From Pyrobaculum neutrophilum V24Sta (GTDB lineage Archaea; Thermoproteota; Thermoprotei; Thermoproteales; Thermoproteaceae), in NCBI RefSeq assembly GCF_000019805.1, contig NC_010525.1:1054001-1118000 (forward strand): a stretch of 64,000 nucleotides of DNA. Direction: 5' to 3'. The position numbers and the translations under genes are program-made. Under the pieces are notes generated by a model that was not told where the DNA came from, made no database searches, and was given only the letters and a program-made list of their open reading frames with translations. Shown here piece by piece: positions 1-7,779 of this stretch (the stretch's first letter is position 1; each line of letters starts with the position of its first letter).

Positions 1-2
1 CC

Positions 3-554
3 ATAATCTCGTGGCTGTGGAGCGCCCTTGACGCGGCTAGGCGGATGGTTAGGCCTCACATGGTGTTTCACGCGGGGGCCTCCACGGCCTCCTCGGCGAT
101 TCTCTACCTAAGCCACGCCTCTCTTAAGCCGGCTGCCGCGGTGGTGGCCTTCTCCACAGCGGCGGCGGCGCTTCTGGTCTCCCTGGCTGTGTATACAAGG
201 CTGGAGAGGTCCGTAGGCGGTTGCAGGGGGCCGTGCACGCCGCGGGTGGACCCCGCCGAGCTGGCGAGGGAGGTGGCGAGGTACGTCCACGAGGCTAGGC
301 CCGAGGCCCGGCTACAAGCGCTGAGGGACATAGCGGCGAAGTACCTCCAGCTTGCCTTGAGGTCCTGCGGTCTCGAGCCCAGGGGCGACTTCGAACAGCA
401 GCTGGCCTGCGCGGTTTCGGCGGGGGCTTTGACGAGGGAGGAGGCGGAGAGGCTTAGGAGGGTGTATCAGGGCAGGGGCGCTCCCGGGGAGCTCTGCCAC
501 GAGCTCTCCAAGGTGGTTCCACTGGGGGAGGGGGTATGCGTAGAGATCCCATAA
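3..554 (+). CDS. Hypothetical membrane protein, probably 5'-truncated by window edge
   Basis: Unrecognised protein. The reading frame is open from the first complete codon of the window, so the real start is probably outside; the first internal ATG is at 45. Near the N-terminus there is one clear hydrophobic segment (AAAVVAFSTAAAALLVSLAVY), followed by a soluble Arg/Glu-rich helical part with four or five cysteines. It overlaps the next gene by 19 bases, so the two are probably co-transcribed and may be partners. Function unknown. Confidence 0.55.
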   Translation: MISWLWSALDAARRMVRPHMVFHAGASTASSAILYLSHASLKPAAAVVAFSTAAAALLVSLAVYTRLERSVGGCRGPCTPRVDPAELAREVARYVHEARPEARLQALRDIAAKYLQLALRSCGLEPRGDFEQQLACAVSAGALTREEAERLRRVYQGRGAPGELCHELSKVVPLGEGVCVEIP

Positions 555-1213
555 CCGACCTACTCCAGCGGGCGCAGGCCGAGGCGGTGCGGAGCCAGAT
601 AGCCAACGTGTTGCTGTATATGCTCCAGGAGGGGAGGAGGATGCTCGACGCGCCGGTGGAGGGGAGGCCGGTGTCTATCGTCCGGCAGAGTTTAAACTGC
701 GAGGGGCGGGAGGCTGTGTTCGCCGTCAACGCCGGCGGGGCGCCTCTGACGGCCGTGGTGAGGTGGATCGCGGCGCCTGGCGCGGCGGAGGTCTTCTTCA
801 GCGACGGCGTTAGGTTCGAGGGCAACCTGCTTAGGGACCCCTGCCGCGGCTTGGAGCTGGACCTCGCCCCCCAGCTGAGCTTCGTGGCTCTGTTTCTGCT
901 GGCGTTTATATTCGGCGCGCCTTCTCTACCCCCGCTGGCGCTGGGCGTCCTGCTCGCGGTGTTGGCGTCGGTGATAAAGGCGGTCTACGCCGTGGCGGCT
1001 CAGGGGAGGAGCACGCCGGCTGGCTGGGCGCTGACCCTCGTCTTGTCCTTCATAGCGGGCTTCGCGGCGGGCCTCGTCTACGTCTTCGCTGTGCCTAAGC
1101 CGCTTGCTGATGTGTTTCCCAAGCTCGACCCGGCGGCCGCCGCTGTTTTGCTCAGCCTTCTTGCCGCCGTCTACTACCTCCCCCACGTGGCGTGGAGGAA
1201 GCTGAGGCGCTAG
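536..1213 (+). CDS. Hypothetical protein with C-terminal membrane segments
   Basis: Unrecognised 225-residue protein. The N-terminal half is soluble and has two cysteines. The C-terminal half contains about four hydrophobic segments (LSFVALFLLAFIFG; LALGVLLAVLASVIKAVYAV; WALTLVLSFIAGFAAGLVYVF; AAAVLLSLLAAVYYLP), then a short basic tail. The ATG at 536 overlaps the upstream membrane gene by 19 bases, which suggests translational coupling. Its last 62 bases are overlapped by a minus-strand small gene. No enzymatic motif seen. Confidence 0.65.
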   Translation: MRRDPITDLLQRAQAEAVRSQIANVLLYMLQEGRRMLDAPVEGRPVSIVRQSLNCEGREAVFAVNAGGAPLTAVVRWIAAPGAAEVFFSDGVRFEGNLLRDPCRGLELDLAPQLSFVALFLLAFIFGAPSLPPLALGVLLAVLASVIKAVYAVAAQGRSTPAGWALTLVLSFIAGFAAGLVYVFAVPKPLADVFPKLDPAAAAVLLSLLAAVYYLPHVAWRKLRR

Positions 1214-1385
1214 CGAGGATGTCCCACTCAAGTACGTAGTCGCGGGCGTCGGCGATAAATCTCGCGTGTCTTTTCGCCGAGTCGGCGGATCTGTGCACCC
1301 CCGCCAACCTCCAGCTGGGGTCCGCAATCCGCTCTCTAGTTATCAACACCCTCTGCTTTCTCTTGTTAACGTATACGTAGAACAC
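1152..1385 (-). CDS. Small basic hypothetical protein
   Basis: Unrecognised 77-residue protein with a GTG start at 1385. A TATA-like element (revcomp GATATATAAC, around 1403-1412) lies 20-26 bases upstream, the spacing seen for leaderless genes here. The first 55 residues look like a compact domain with mixed charged and aromatic residues. The last 20 are low-complexity Ser/Gly/Arg and overlap the end of the plus-strand membrane gene, so the C-terminal reading is the least certain part. Confidence 0.5.
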   Translation of the reverse strand: MFYVYVNKRKQRVLITRERIADPSWRLAGVHRSADSAKRHARFIADARDYVLEWDILASASASSTPRGGGSRRRQEG

Positions 1386-1458
1386 AGGTCAAGAGAAGCC
1401 CCCAGTTATATATCCATCAGGTAAAACCGACGCCGCTACGGAGGGTTTTTTAAAGTGG

Positions 1459-1647
1459 ATGTGTGCGGCGTTCGTGGTGGCGGTGGTCCACGTGTTGGGG
1501 GTTCACGCGTATACGCTCGCGAGATACGGCGTAGACCCCAACGACGACGTGGAAACAGCCGTGAAGAAGCTGGAGGCCAAGGCGCCCCACCTAGCCCGGC
1601 TTCTGAGGGAGGTCGCGTCTGGCTCTCCACTCCTCTTCCACGTCTAG
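1459..1647 (+). CDS. Small membrane-associated protein, paralog of the gene at 38472
   Basis: A 62-residue protein with a short hydrophobic N-terminus (MCAAFVVAVVHVLGVHAY) followed by a charged stretch containing GVDP-x-DDVETAVKKLEAKAP. A second gene in this window, at 38472, encodes the same protein with mostly conservative or synonymous changes, which is strong evidence that it is coding. A T6-AAA element at about 1445-1453 is too close to the ATG at 1459 for a leaderless start. A GTG at 1474 or 1477 would fit TATA spacing better. Its 3' end overlaps the convergent radical SAM gene. Function unknown. Confidence 0.65.
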   Translation: MCAAFVVAVVHVLGVHAYTLARYGVDPNDDVETAVKKLEAKAPHLARLLREVASGSPLLFHV

Positions 1648-2400
1648 GCACCTCGCCCCGGCCTCTCTACAGAGCTCTTCTATTGTTTTCTTTACCTGTG
1701 TCCACCACTGTCTGCCGGCTTCTTGTCTGTAGGCGGGGGGTAGCCTCGCGTGGGCTCTGGGCTTGGGCCTGTATCTGTCGTATATGAGCTCGGCGCCTAT
1801 GGAGGCGGCGAGTTTTACAACCTCTGCGATGTCCTGCCGGCTGTCGTTGTAGCCCGGCACCACTGGGCCTAGGTATATCCACACCTTTACCCCCTCCTCG
1901 GCGAGCCTCGCGGCGGCTCTTGCCCTGGCTGTGGGGTGCGGGGCGGCGGGCTCCAACTCCAGGGCTTTGTCTCCCATGGCGGTGATGGTGATGCCCACGT
2001 CTACCGACTCCCTGTATCTCCTGAGGAGGTCTAGGTCCCTCAGCACGAGGGGGGATTTGGTCTGGACCGAGATGTGGAAGCCCGCCTCCGCCAGTATCTC
2101 GATGGAGCCTCTGGCCAGCCTGTATTTGGCCTCGGGGGGCTGGTAGGGATCTGTCACGGTGGAGAGCCCCACGACGCCGGGCTTGAGCTGGGCGGCCTCC
2201 CGCCTGAGGACCTCCAGGAGGTTGGCCTTCACGTAGAGGATCTGGCCCCAGGCGGCGCCGGGCGGCCCCCTGGTGTAGTCCTGGGCGTAGCAGTAGAGGC
2301 AGCCGTGGAGGCAACCGACGTAGGGGTTGAGGGCGTAGTGGTACTCCGGTAGGCCGGAGGGGGTTAGGGCGCGGCGCACCCTGATCTCATATATCTTCAC
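1591..2400 (-). CDS. Radical SAM protein, spore photoproduct lyase-like (SPL family)
   Basis: Radical SAM enzyme of the SPL/Rv2578c-like group found widely in archaea; substrate unknown. The cluster motif CLHGCLYC (CX3CX2C) begins at residue 30 and would bind a [4Fe-4S] cluster and SAM. The motif STVTDPYQPPE, typical of this group, follows. I chose the GTG at 2400 because a TATA element (CATATATATGG, about 2417-2427) lies 20-26 bases upstream; an in-frame ATG at 2439 is also possible. Near full length for the family at 269 residues. It overlaps the small plus-strand gene by 57 bases at its 3' end. Confidence 0.88.
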   Translation of the reverse strand: MKIYEIRVRRALTPSGLPEYHYALNPYVGCLHGCLYCYAQDYTRGPPGAAWGQILYVKANLLEVLRREAAQLKPGVVGLSTVTDPYQPPEAKYRLARGSIEILAEAGFHISVQTKSPLVLRDLDLLRRYRESVDVGITITAMGDKALELEPAAPHPTARARAAARLAEEGVKVWIYLGPVVPGYNDSRQDIAEVVKLAASIGAELIYDRYRPKPRAHARLPPAYRQEAGRQWWTQVKKTIEELCREAGARCLDVEEEWRARRDLPQKPG

Positions 2401-2416
2401 GGCCCCGCCTCGTCTC

Positions 2417-2459
2417 CCATATATATGCCGATTCTGCACGTTTGAAATATCTTTTAAAG
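2417..2459. promoter_or_regulatory. Divergent promoters for SPL-like gene and VKOR gene
   Basis: Two TATA-like elements lie in this gap. CATATATATGG (2417-2427 on the minus strand) serves the radical SAM gene starting at 2400. CTTTTAAAGG (2451-2460, plus strand) serves the VKOR gene starting at 2480. Each is about 20-28 bases from its start codon, as expected for leaderless transcripts. Confidence 0.6.
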
Positions 2460-2479
2460 GGGCGTTGCCGCCCAGTGCC

Positions 2480-2959
2480 GTGGATAGGTGGCTTGTGCTT
2501 CTGGTGGCTTTTTCCGCGGGGGGCCTTGCCGCGTCTCTACTGGTGATCTACCTCTTCTACCTCCTCGGCGCCCTCCCGCCCGGCTGCTACGCAGATGTGG
2601 AGCTTCTGCCGGGGGTGACCATGGACTGCGTAAGGGTGTTGACCAGCCGCTACGCCTACATCGGCCCCCTCCCGCTGGACGCGGCAGCGGCGGTCTGGTT
2701 CGTGGTGAACATAGGGGCGGCTCTGTGGCTGTACAGAACTCTGTCTAGGCGGGCGGCCCGCTTCGTCTTCTGGTGGCGCCTCCTCGGCTTGGCCATACTG
2801 CCCTACCTCGTCTACCTGGAGTTCGCCGTGTTGAAGGCCGTCTGTATCTACTGCACGGTGATGCACATCTTCATCGTGGCGGACTTCGTCGTGATCACCC
2901 TCTTCCTCCGCCGCGTCGGCCCGTCAATTGGGAAGGTGGATGGACGCAAGCCGCTCTAG
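2480..2959 (+). CDS. Vitamin K epoxide reductase (VKOR) family protein
   Basis: Membrane thiol oxidoreductase of the VKOR/DsbB-like family, which passes electrons from periplasmic-side thiols to quinone and so drives disulfide formation. About four or five membrane segments. The active-site CIYC is at residues 122-125, in the last helical region, and the loop cysteine pair is at 36 and 50, the usual VKOR arrangement. The GTG at 2480 fits a TATA element at 2451-2460; a TTG at 2465 is an alternative. No fused thioredoxin domain. Relevant context: the exported proteins encoded at 39.8-46.7 kb have paired cysteines. Confidence 0.88.
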   Translation: MDRWLVLLVAFSAGGLAASLLVIYLFYLLGALPPGCYADVELLPGVTMDCVRVLTSRYAYIGPLPLDAAAAVWFVVNIGAALWLYRTLSRRAARFVFWWRLLGLAILPYLVYLEFAVLKAVCIYCTVMHIFIVADFVVITLFLRRVGPSIGKVDGRKPL

Positions 2960-3820
2960 GTGGTCCGGGGGGAGGGGCTTGCCGTCTGAGGCGGCGGCGT
3001 ACTCCTCCAGCTCGTCGGGGGTGGTGGCAGTTACGAAGACCGTCGTGATGGGGTGCGAGAGGAGGTACTTGACGGCGTATTGGCCGAGGGTCAGCCCCAG
3101 CTCCCTCGCCAGCGGCGCCACCTCCCTCTCCACCACCGCCCGGGCCTTGAGGAGCCACTCCCTCGGCCTCAGCGTTCTGTGGCCCTCCGGCGCCGGGTTG
3201 AACCTGTCTGTGAGCACGCCGGTGGCGTCGGGCACCCTGACCAGGAGCCCCCTGCCCCGGCCGCGGGCCGTCAGCTCTGCTCCTGGGTGCCGCTCCAGTA
3301 TGTTGAAGACGTACATTATGGCGTCTAGGCCCTCCTCCAGAGCCGCAAGCCCCTGCTCTAGGACGTCGGTTTCAGGTCCGAGGGCGGCGCCTACGCAGTC
3401 GGCCACGGCGCCACGCCTGCTCCTCAGCCAGGGCGCGGCCTCCCTCACCTGCCGGGTGGTCGGGTTGTGTATCATGAGGAGGTTGGGCCTCCTGCCCAGC
3501 CTCTCGGCCGACCTCGCGGCGGCCATCTCCAGATACGGTGGGTCGAACCTCCTCTCGGGCTTGCCCCCGCTGTAGAAGTCGTACCCCACCTTCGTCGAAA
3601 TCACCACGTCGTAGCCCGCCAGCCACCTCCCCAGCAGCTCCTCGCTTCTGCCTCTGCCGTAGACGTCGGCTGTGTCGAAGAAGTTTATGCCGAGGTCGAC
3701 GGCCTTCTTGACGAGGGCTCTTGCCGCGTCGTCGTCGAGGGGGTAGAGGTCGCTTCCGACGACCCAGCCGCCGAAGCCGATCTCGGAGACCCGGCGGCCG
3801 CAGAACTCGCGGTACCGCAT
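2924..3820 (-). CDS. Aldo/keto reductase family protein
   Basis: NAD(P)H-dependent oxidoreductase of the aldo/keto reductase superfamily, 298 residues, a usual length. Catalytic tetrad candidates are visible: Asp49 and Tyr54 in FFDTADVYGRG, Lys77 in ISTKVGY, and His in LLMIHNP near residue 118. Substrate unknown. It is the last gene of a minus-strand series FHA, lysJ, phosphoesterase, aldo/keto reductase, with an 18-base gap from the gene upstream. The 3' end overlaps the convergent VKOR gene by 36 bases. Confidence 0.88.
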   Translation of the reverse strand: MRYREFCGRRVSEIGFGGWVVGSDLYPLDDDAARALVKKAVDLGINFFDTADVYGRGRSEELLGRWLAGYDVVISTKVGYDFYSGGKPERRFDPPYLEMAAARSAERLGRRPNLLMIHNPTTRQVREAAPWLRSRRGAVADCVGAALGPETDVLEQGLAALEEGLDAIMYVFNILERHPGAELTARGRGRGLLVRVPDATGVLTDRFNPAPEGHRTLRPREWLLKARAVVEREVAPLARELGLTLGQYAVKYLLSHPITTVFVTATTPDELEEYAAASDGKPLPPDHLERLASIHLPN

Positions 3821-3838
3821 GTGGTGGACCCGACCTGT

Positions 3839-4531
3839 CTATAAAACCATCACCGCCTCCCTGCTACAGAACGCCCTGGGGGTCATCTCGCCGGCGCCCC
3901 TCGTGACGTACATTAGGGCTCCGCCCCTCCGGTAGAGGCCCCAGGTGTATCCAAAGCGGCTGTTGGTATAAAGGGGGACGTTGCCGGGCAGGCAGATGTG
4001 GCCGCCGTGTGTGTGGCCCGCGAGGTAGAGGCCGCCGGCGGCTGTGTGGAAGGCGTCTGGCGAGTGGACCAGCACGACGTCTGCGTCCTTGACCGGGGGG
4101 TAGTCCCTGGGGTCGTCCCTCCAGTCCAGCCCATATATCCGGAGACCCCCTATCTGGACCCAGTCGTCTGCGAGGACGTGGACCCCCGCCTCCTCCAGCG
4201 CCGCGACGCCGCGGCGGAGGGGGATCCAGCGGGAGGCCCAGCGCTCGTGGTTCCCCAATACGGCGATTTTGGGCCCGGGCAGGCGGCGTAGCGTCTCCGC
4301 GACAGCCGCGAGGTCTGGGGTGAGCTCGTCGTAGGTGTCTCCCCCTATCAGCAGGATGTCGTAGGGCGGGAGCTCCAGCCTCCTCTGGGCGTGGATGTGG
4401 AGGTCGGAGAGGAAGGCAACCCGCCTCCCTAGGCCCAGCTCCAGGGTGGTGAGCTCCGTGTGGAACCCGCCGGCGAGTCCGCCGGCCAGAAGTAGGGCGC
4501 CGGCGGCTGTGAACAGCTGGCGCCTCCTCAC
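3839..4531 (-). CDS. Calcineurin-like metallophosphoesterase with Tat-like signal
   Basis: Binuclear-metal phosphoesterase, 230 residues. All core motifs are present: SDLHIH, GGDTYD, GNHE, and GHTHGGH near the C-terminus. The N-terminus MRRRQLFTAAGALLLAGG resembles a twin-arginine export signal, so the enzyme may act outside the membrane; this resembles the YkuE-like group. Its start overlaps the lysJ stop by 4 bases (ATGA), indicating coupling in one operon. Substrate unknown. Confidence 0.87.
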   Translation of the reverse strand: MRRRQLFTAAGALLLAGGLAGGFHTELTTLELGLGRRVAFLSDLHIHAQRRLELPPYDILLIGGDTYDELTPDLAAVAETLRRLPGPKIAVLGNHERWASRWIPLRRGVAALEEAGVHVLADDWVQIGGLRIYGLDWRDDPRDYPPVKDADVVLVHSPDAFHTAAGGLYLAGHTHGGHICLPGNVPLYTNSRFGYTWGLYRRGGALMYVTRGAGEMTPRAFCSREAVMVL

Positions 4532-5673
4532 TGCGCCCTCTTGAGGGCTTCGGAGACCGCGGCGTGTACCAGCTCTATATCCTCCCTAGTTATCATATAC
4601 GGCGGGAGGAACCTCAGGGTGTTGACGCCGGCGGTCAGCCCGAGGACCCCCCTCTCCAGGAGGGGCTGGAGGAACTGGTCGGCTTTGACCCTCAGCTCTA
4701 GGCCCAGCATGAGGCCCATCCCCTTCACCCTAACGGCGAGTCTGCTCTCCACCTCGCCCAGCGCCTTGGCCAACTCGGCGCCGGCCCTCTCGGCCTTGTC
4801 GGGGACGTCCTCCTCCCTGAGGAGGCGGGAGGCGGCCGCGGCGGCCGCCATAACCACGGCGTTTCCGGCGAAGGTGGACCCGTGCTCCCCCGGCTCGAAG
4901 ACGTCGCCGAAGTCCTCCCGGGCCACCGCCAGGCCGATGGGTAGGCCCCCCGCCACGGGCTTCCCCGCCGTGAAGATGTCCGGCTCAACGCCGTATTTCT
5001 GGAAGGCCCAGACGGCGCCTGTCCTGCCGAAGCCCGTCTGCACCTCGTCTATTATGAGGAGGGCGCCCTTCCTCTGGGTCTCCTCCCTGAGGGCCTTTAG
5101 GAATTCGGGGGTGGCGGGGTTGACGCCGCCTTCTCCCTGTATCGGCTCCACCACCACGCAGCAGGTGTCCTCCTGCACCAGCTTGTCCACCTCCGTGGGG
5201 ACGTTGAACTTGCCGAATCTCACGTGGGGGTAGAGGGGCTCGAAGGCCTTCCTGTACCTCTCGTTCCAGGTTATGGAGAGGGAGCCCATGGTCCTCCCGT
5301 GGAAGCTGTTGGTGAAGGCGACGATGGCGGGCCTCCTGGTTATCTTCTTGGCGATTTTGACGGCGGTCTCCACGGCCTCTGTTCCCGTGTTCTGTAGAAA
5401 CACAACGCCGAATTTGGCGGGGAGGAGCCTGGAGAACTCCTCTATGAACCGCTCCCTTGCGGGGGTGTAGAAGTTGAGGGGCACGGCCCACACCTCCTCC
5501 AGCTGCCTCCTCACGGCCTCCGCTATCTTGGGGTTGGCGTGGCCTAGGAAGGCAACGCCGTGGTTGGTGTTGCAGTCTAGGTAGCGCCTGCCCCCGTCGT
5601 CCCAGACGTACTGGAGGAGCCCCCTGACTATCCTCAGGCCGTACTCCCTGTAGTACCTGGCGATCCTCGCCAC
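4528..5673 (-). CDS. lysJ: Class III aminotransferase, LysJ/ArgD type
   Basis: PLP-dependent aminotransferase, 381 residues. The sequence layout (YVWDDGGRRYLD, GVAFLGHANP, QNTGTEAVE, SFHGRTMGSLS, IIDEVQTGFGRTG, PLP-lysine in TAGKPVAGG, HGSTFAGN) matches the archaeal LysJ subgroup. LysJ makes [LysW]-lysine, and in some archaea also [LysW]-ornithine, from the carrier-bound semialdehyde. An acetylornithine/GABA-type role cannot be excluded from sequence alone. GTG start at 5673 with a TATA-like GTTATTAAC at 5692-5700. No other lysine or arginine genes are nearby. Confidence 0.85.
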   Translation of the reverse strand: MARIARYYREYGLRIVRGLLQYVWDDGGRRYLDCNTNHGVAFLGHANPKIAEAVRRQLEEVWAVPLNFYTPARERFIEEFSRLLPAKFGVVFLQNTGTEAVETAVKIAKKITRRPAIVAFTNSFHGRTMGSLSITWNERYRKAFEPLYPHVRFGKFNVPTEVDKLVQEDTCCVVVEPIQGEGGVNPATPEFLKALREETQRKGALLIIDEVQTGFGRTGAVWAFQKYGVEPDIFTAGKPVAGGLPIGLAVAREDFGDVFEPGEHGSTFAGNAVVMAAAAAASRLLREEDVPDKAERAGAELAKALGEVESRLAVRVKGMGLMLGLELRVKADQFLQPLLERGVLGLTAGVNTLRFLPPYMITREDIELVHAAVSEALKRAQ

Positions 5674-5699
5674 GGGTAGGGGTACGGCCCGGTTAATAA

Positions 5700-6011
5700 C
5701 TATTCCTCCTCTACGGCGAACTCCACCACGCCGGCTACGTTGACCACGTCTCCCCTATACAGCTCCACCAGCCCCTCCCCCCTGATGTCCACGCCGTTTA
5801 CGTAGGTGCCGTTGGTGCTGCCCAAGTCTAGGATGTAGAGGGCGCCCCCAGCCCTCTTCAAGGCGAAGTGCCTCCTGGATATGTACATAGCCGCGGGGCC
5901 CAGCCATGCGAAGTGCTCCCTGCCGTAGACCCCCTCCCTCTCTAGAACCACAGGCCCCCTCAGCACCAGCCTCGCAGGGTGGAACACCTCCACCACGTAC
6001 GCCCGCTCCAT
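5700..6011 (-). CDS. FHA domain protein
   Basis: Stand-alone forkhead-associated domain of 103 residues, a phosphothreonine-binding module. Signature residues are visible: GREHFA, ISRRHF (core Ser and His), DLGSTNGTYVNG, and a C-terminal beta-strand region GDVVNVAGVVEF. ATG at 6011 chosen because a TATA box (GCTTATACC, around 6031-6039) is correctly spaced; the frame is open further upstream. No kinase or phosphatase of the Ser/Thr type lies beside it in the window, so its partner is unknown. Confidence 0.88.
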   Translation of the reverse strand: MERAYVVEVFHPARLVLRGPVVLEREGVYGREHFAWLGPAAMYISRRHFALKRAGGALYILDLGSTNGTYVNGVDIRGEGLVELYRGDVVNVAGVVEFAVEEE

Positions 6012-6078
6012 GCTGTAAGCCGCGCTGGAGGTATAAGCCACCAACGGACGGATATGTGGGACGTATACGCTACCGTCT

Positions 6079-6117
6079 GTCCCTAGGCGGTCACTGTCGA
6101 CAGCTCGCGCCTAGGGG
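6079..6117. repeat. Inverted repeat GTCCCTAGGC...GCCTAGGGG
   Basis: GTCCCTAGGC (6079-6088) can pair with GCCTAGGGG (6109-6117) across a 20-base spacer. The same arm occurs as a perfect 10-bp hairpin at 8990-9012. It lies in a 325-base stretch (6012-6336) that has no convincing gene. Confidence 0.55.
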
Positions 6118-6127
6118 CCTTCTCCTC

Positions 6128-6280
6128 GCCCGAGCCGTCGTGGACATCCAGGATGCCTCGGGCGTGGGGCCGGACGGCACACGGCCCTTATCCAGGCCCG
6201 ATTGGGGCACTGCTCCTCATGAGATACAGCCTCTCACCGCTATGACCTCCCTCCCCGCCCTAAGGGGCGGGGCTTTCGGT
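6128..6280. other. Structured non-coding stretch, possible insertion-element relic
   Basis: Contains GCCCGAG (6128-6134) able to pair with CTCGGGC (6157-6163), and a perfect 8-bp hairpin CCCCGCCC-TAAG-GGGCGGGG (6253-6272) followed by CTTTCGG. A strong GC hairpin followed by CTTTCGG resembles subterminal hairpins of IS200/IS605-type elements. No transposase frame is recognisable here, so the assignment is a guess. A transcript on either strand is also possible. Confidence 0.35.
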
Positions 6281-6336
6281 TGTAACACGCATGTATTTAA
6301 GCCCTCCGCCCGCGTAAAACGCAGAACTCTAAGAAG

Positions 6337-6957
6337 TCAGCCCACGCCGGCCAGCCTCTTCGCCAGCTTGAACACCTCGGCGAGCTCCTCCACGGTGGTC
6401 CTCCCTGTGTTTATATTGCGGGGGCTGGGGTGGTAGGCACCCACTAGGTACACGCCGTTTTTCTCCACCACGGCCCCGTGTCTAAATTCCTCCCGAACGC
6501 CGAGGATCTCGGAGAGTGCCCGCCAGGCCACTCTGCCCAGGGCCACCACCACCCTGGGCTTTACGATCTCCACCTCCTCCCTCAGCCACCGGCTGCAGTT
6601 CTTCACCTCCTCGGCGGTGGGCTTGTTGCCGGGGGGCGCGCATTTGACGGCGGAGGTTATGTATACGCCGTGGAGCTCCACCCCGTCGTCCCGCGAGATG
6701 CTGTACGGCCTAGAGGCGAGGCCCGCCTCGTAGAGCGCCCTGAAGAGGTTCTGGGAGCTCCTGTCGCCGGTGAACATCCGGCCTGTGCGGTTCCCCCCGC
6801 GGGCGGCGGGGGCTAGCCCGACCACCATTATGGGGCCGCTCCCCCACGGGGGCACCGGCTTGGCCCAGTAGCCCGGGGGAAAGGAGCTTCTGTACTCGAC
6901 GAGCCGCGAGCATGCTCTACACGCCGTCAGCCTCCTGAGGAAGTCTCCGAAATCCAC
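6337..6957 (-). CDS. Uracil-DNA glycosylase, family 5 (UDGb)
   Basis: Base-excision repair enzyme removing uracil, and in the characterised Pyrobaculum enzyme also other deaminated purines. The motif GLAPAARGGNRTGRMFTGD is the family 5 form, which lacks the catalytic polar residue found in other UDGs. The second motif HPSPRN is near the C-terminus. Four cysteines (13, 16, and those in VKCAPPGNKP and KNCSRW) are placed to bind a [4Fe-4S] cluster. GTG start at 6957; a 25-codon reading frame ends two bases upstream. Confidence 0.93.
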   Translation of the reverse strand: MDFGDFLRRLTACRACSRLVEYRSSFPPGYWAKPVPPWGSGPIMVVGLAPAARGGNRTGRMFTGDRSSQNLFRALYEAGLASRPYSISRDDGVELHGVYITSAVKCAPPGNKPTAEEVKNCSRWLREEVEIVKPRVVVALGRVAWRALSEILGVREEFRHGAVVEKNGVYLVGAYHPSPRNINTGRTTVEELAEVFKLAKRLAGVG

Positions 6958-6959
6958 GC

Positions 6960-7037
6960 TCAGTGGTACTCCACCACGTATATCTTCTGCGCCTTCTCCC
7001 TAAGGAGCTTAACCCAGACGTTCCCCCTTGGGTCCAT
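6960..7037 (-). CDS. Putative 25-codon leader ORF upstream of UDGb
   Basis: Short frame starting MDPRGNVWVK and ending KIYVVEYH, stop two bases before the UDGb start codon. A TATA box (revcomp CTATATATC, 7056-7064) lies about 24 bases upstream of ATG 7037. Either this is a real small protein co-expressed with UDGb, or the mRNA leader only happens to be open. The composition is protein-like, but this is weak evidence. Confidence 0.35.
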   Translation of the reverse strand: MDPRGNVWVKLLREKAQKIYVVEYH

Positions 7038-7092
7038 GCCCATGGCGGCAACCGGAGATATATAGCCAGCGGATAAAGTTATTTTTATACCT

Positions 7093-7761
7093 ATGGTAGA
7101 CTTCGTGGGAGTTGACTTGAAGAGGGAGTTCCTAAGGCTTCTTCGGGAGGATGAGGAGTTTAGGCTGGCTGTAGCCGGCCTCATAGGGCTGGGGGAGGTG
7201 CTACAGGAGCTGAGGAGGCTGAGGGAGGACTTCCAAACCTACATAAAAGAACAGGAGAGGAGGTGGAGAGAAAACGAACGGAGATGGAGGATGTACGAGA
7301 GGCGGTGGAGGGCCAACGAGCGGAGGTGGCGTGAGGCTTTTAAGAGGTTTGAGGCGCTTGAGCGGGGTCTCCAGAGGGTGGATAGGCGGCTTGTCCTTCT
7401 GGGCGCCCGCTGGGGGGTGGAGGCGGAGGAGGCTTTTAGGGAGGCGGTGCGGGGGATCGTGGAGGATGTATTGGGGGTTGGGGAGGTTGTGCGGTGGTCC
7501 TACTTCGACGGGGAGGGGCTGGTGTTCGGCTTCCCCTCGCCCGTGGAGGTGGACGTGTTGGTTAAAGACGGCGTGCATATACTCGTGGAGGTTAAGGCCT
7601 CCGCTACGGACAGCGACGTGGCTAAGCTGTGGCGGATAGGCCAGCTCTACCGCCGCGCCACCGGCGTAGAGCCGAAGCTGGCCTTGGTCACCCCCCACAT
7701 AGACGAGCGTGGTAGAAAAGCCGCCGAGGCGCTGGGCATCCAGGTTTATACCTATTTATAG
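7093..7761 (+). CDS. Coiled-coil protein with PD-(D/E)XK nuclease-like C-terminal domain (DUF3782 type)
   Basis: 222 residues. The N-terminal half is a long charged coiled coil with four near-identical 7-residue units (ERRWREN, ERRWRMY, ERRWRAN, ERRWREA). The C-terminal half has a PD-(D/E)XK-like core: VEVDVLVKDG then ILVEVKAS, with the Asp and the Glu-x-Lys in the usual places. This is a common Thermoproteales family of unknown function, possibly a nuclease or nucleic acid-binding protein. The TATA-like TTTTTATA at 7081-7088 is close to the ATG, so the start could be a GTG at 7105. Confidence 0.75.
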   Translation: MVDFVGVDLKREFLRLLREDEEFRLAVAGLIGLGEVLQELRRLREDFQTYIKEQERRWRENERRWRMYERRWRANERRWREAFKRFEALERGLQRVDRRLVLLGARWGVEAEEAFREAVRGIVEDVLGVGEVVRWSYFDGEGLVFGFPSPVEVDVLVKDGVHILVEVKASATDSDVAKLWRIGQLYRRATGVEPKLALVTPHIDERGRKAAEALGIQVYTYL

Positions 7762-7779
7762 GTCTTCCCCGAGCTCCAC

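Noticed and set aside
454-825. Minus-strand 123-codon frame antisense to the first two genes
   Set aside because: Composition is a Pro/Arg/Ser-rich shadow of the plus-strand genes and no promoter is seen.
1455-1787. 110-codon plus-strand frame starting at GTG 1455
   Set aside because: Arg/Gly/Pro-rich shadow; the alternative frame at 1459 is conserved in the second copy at 38472.
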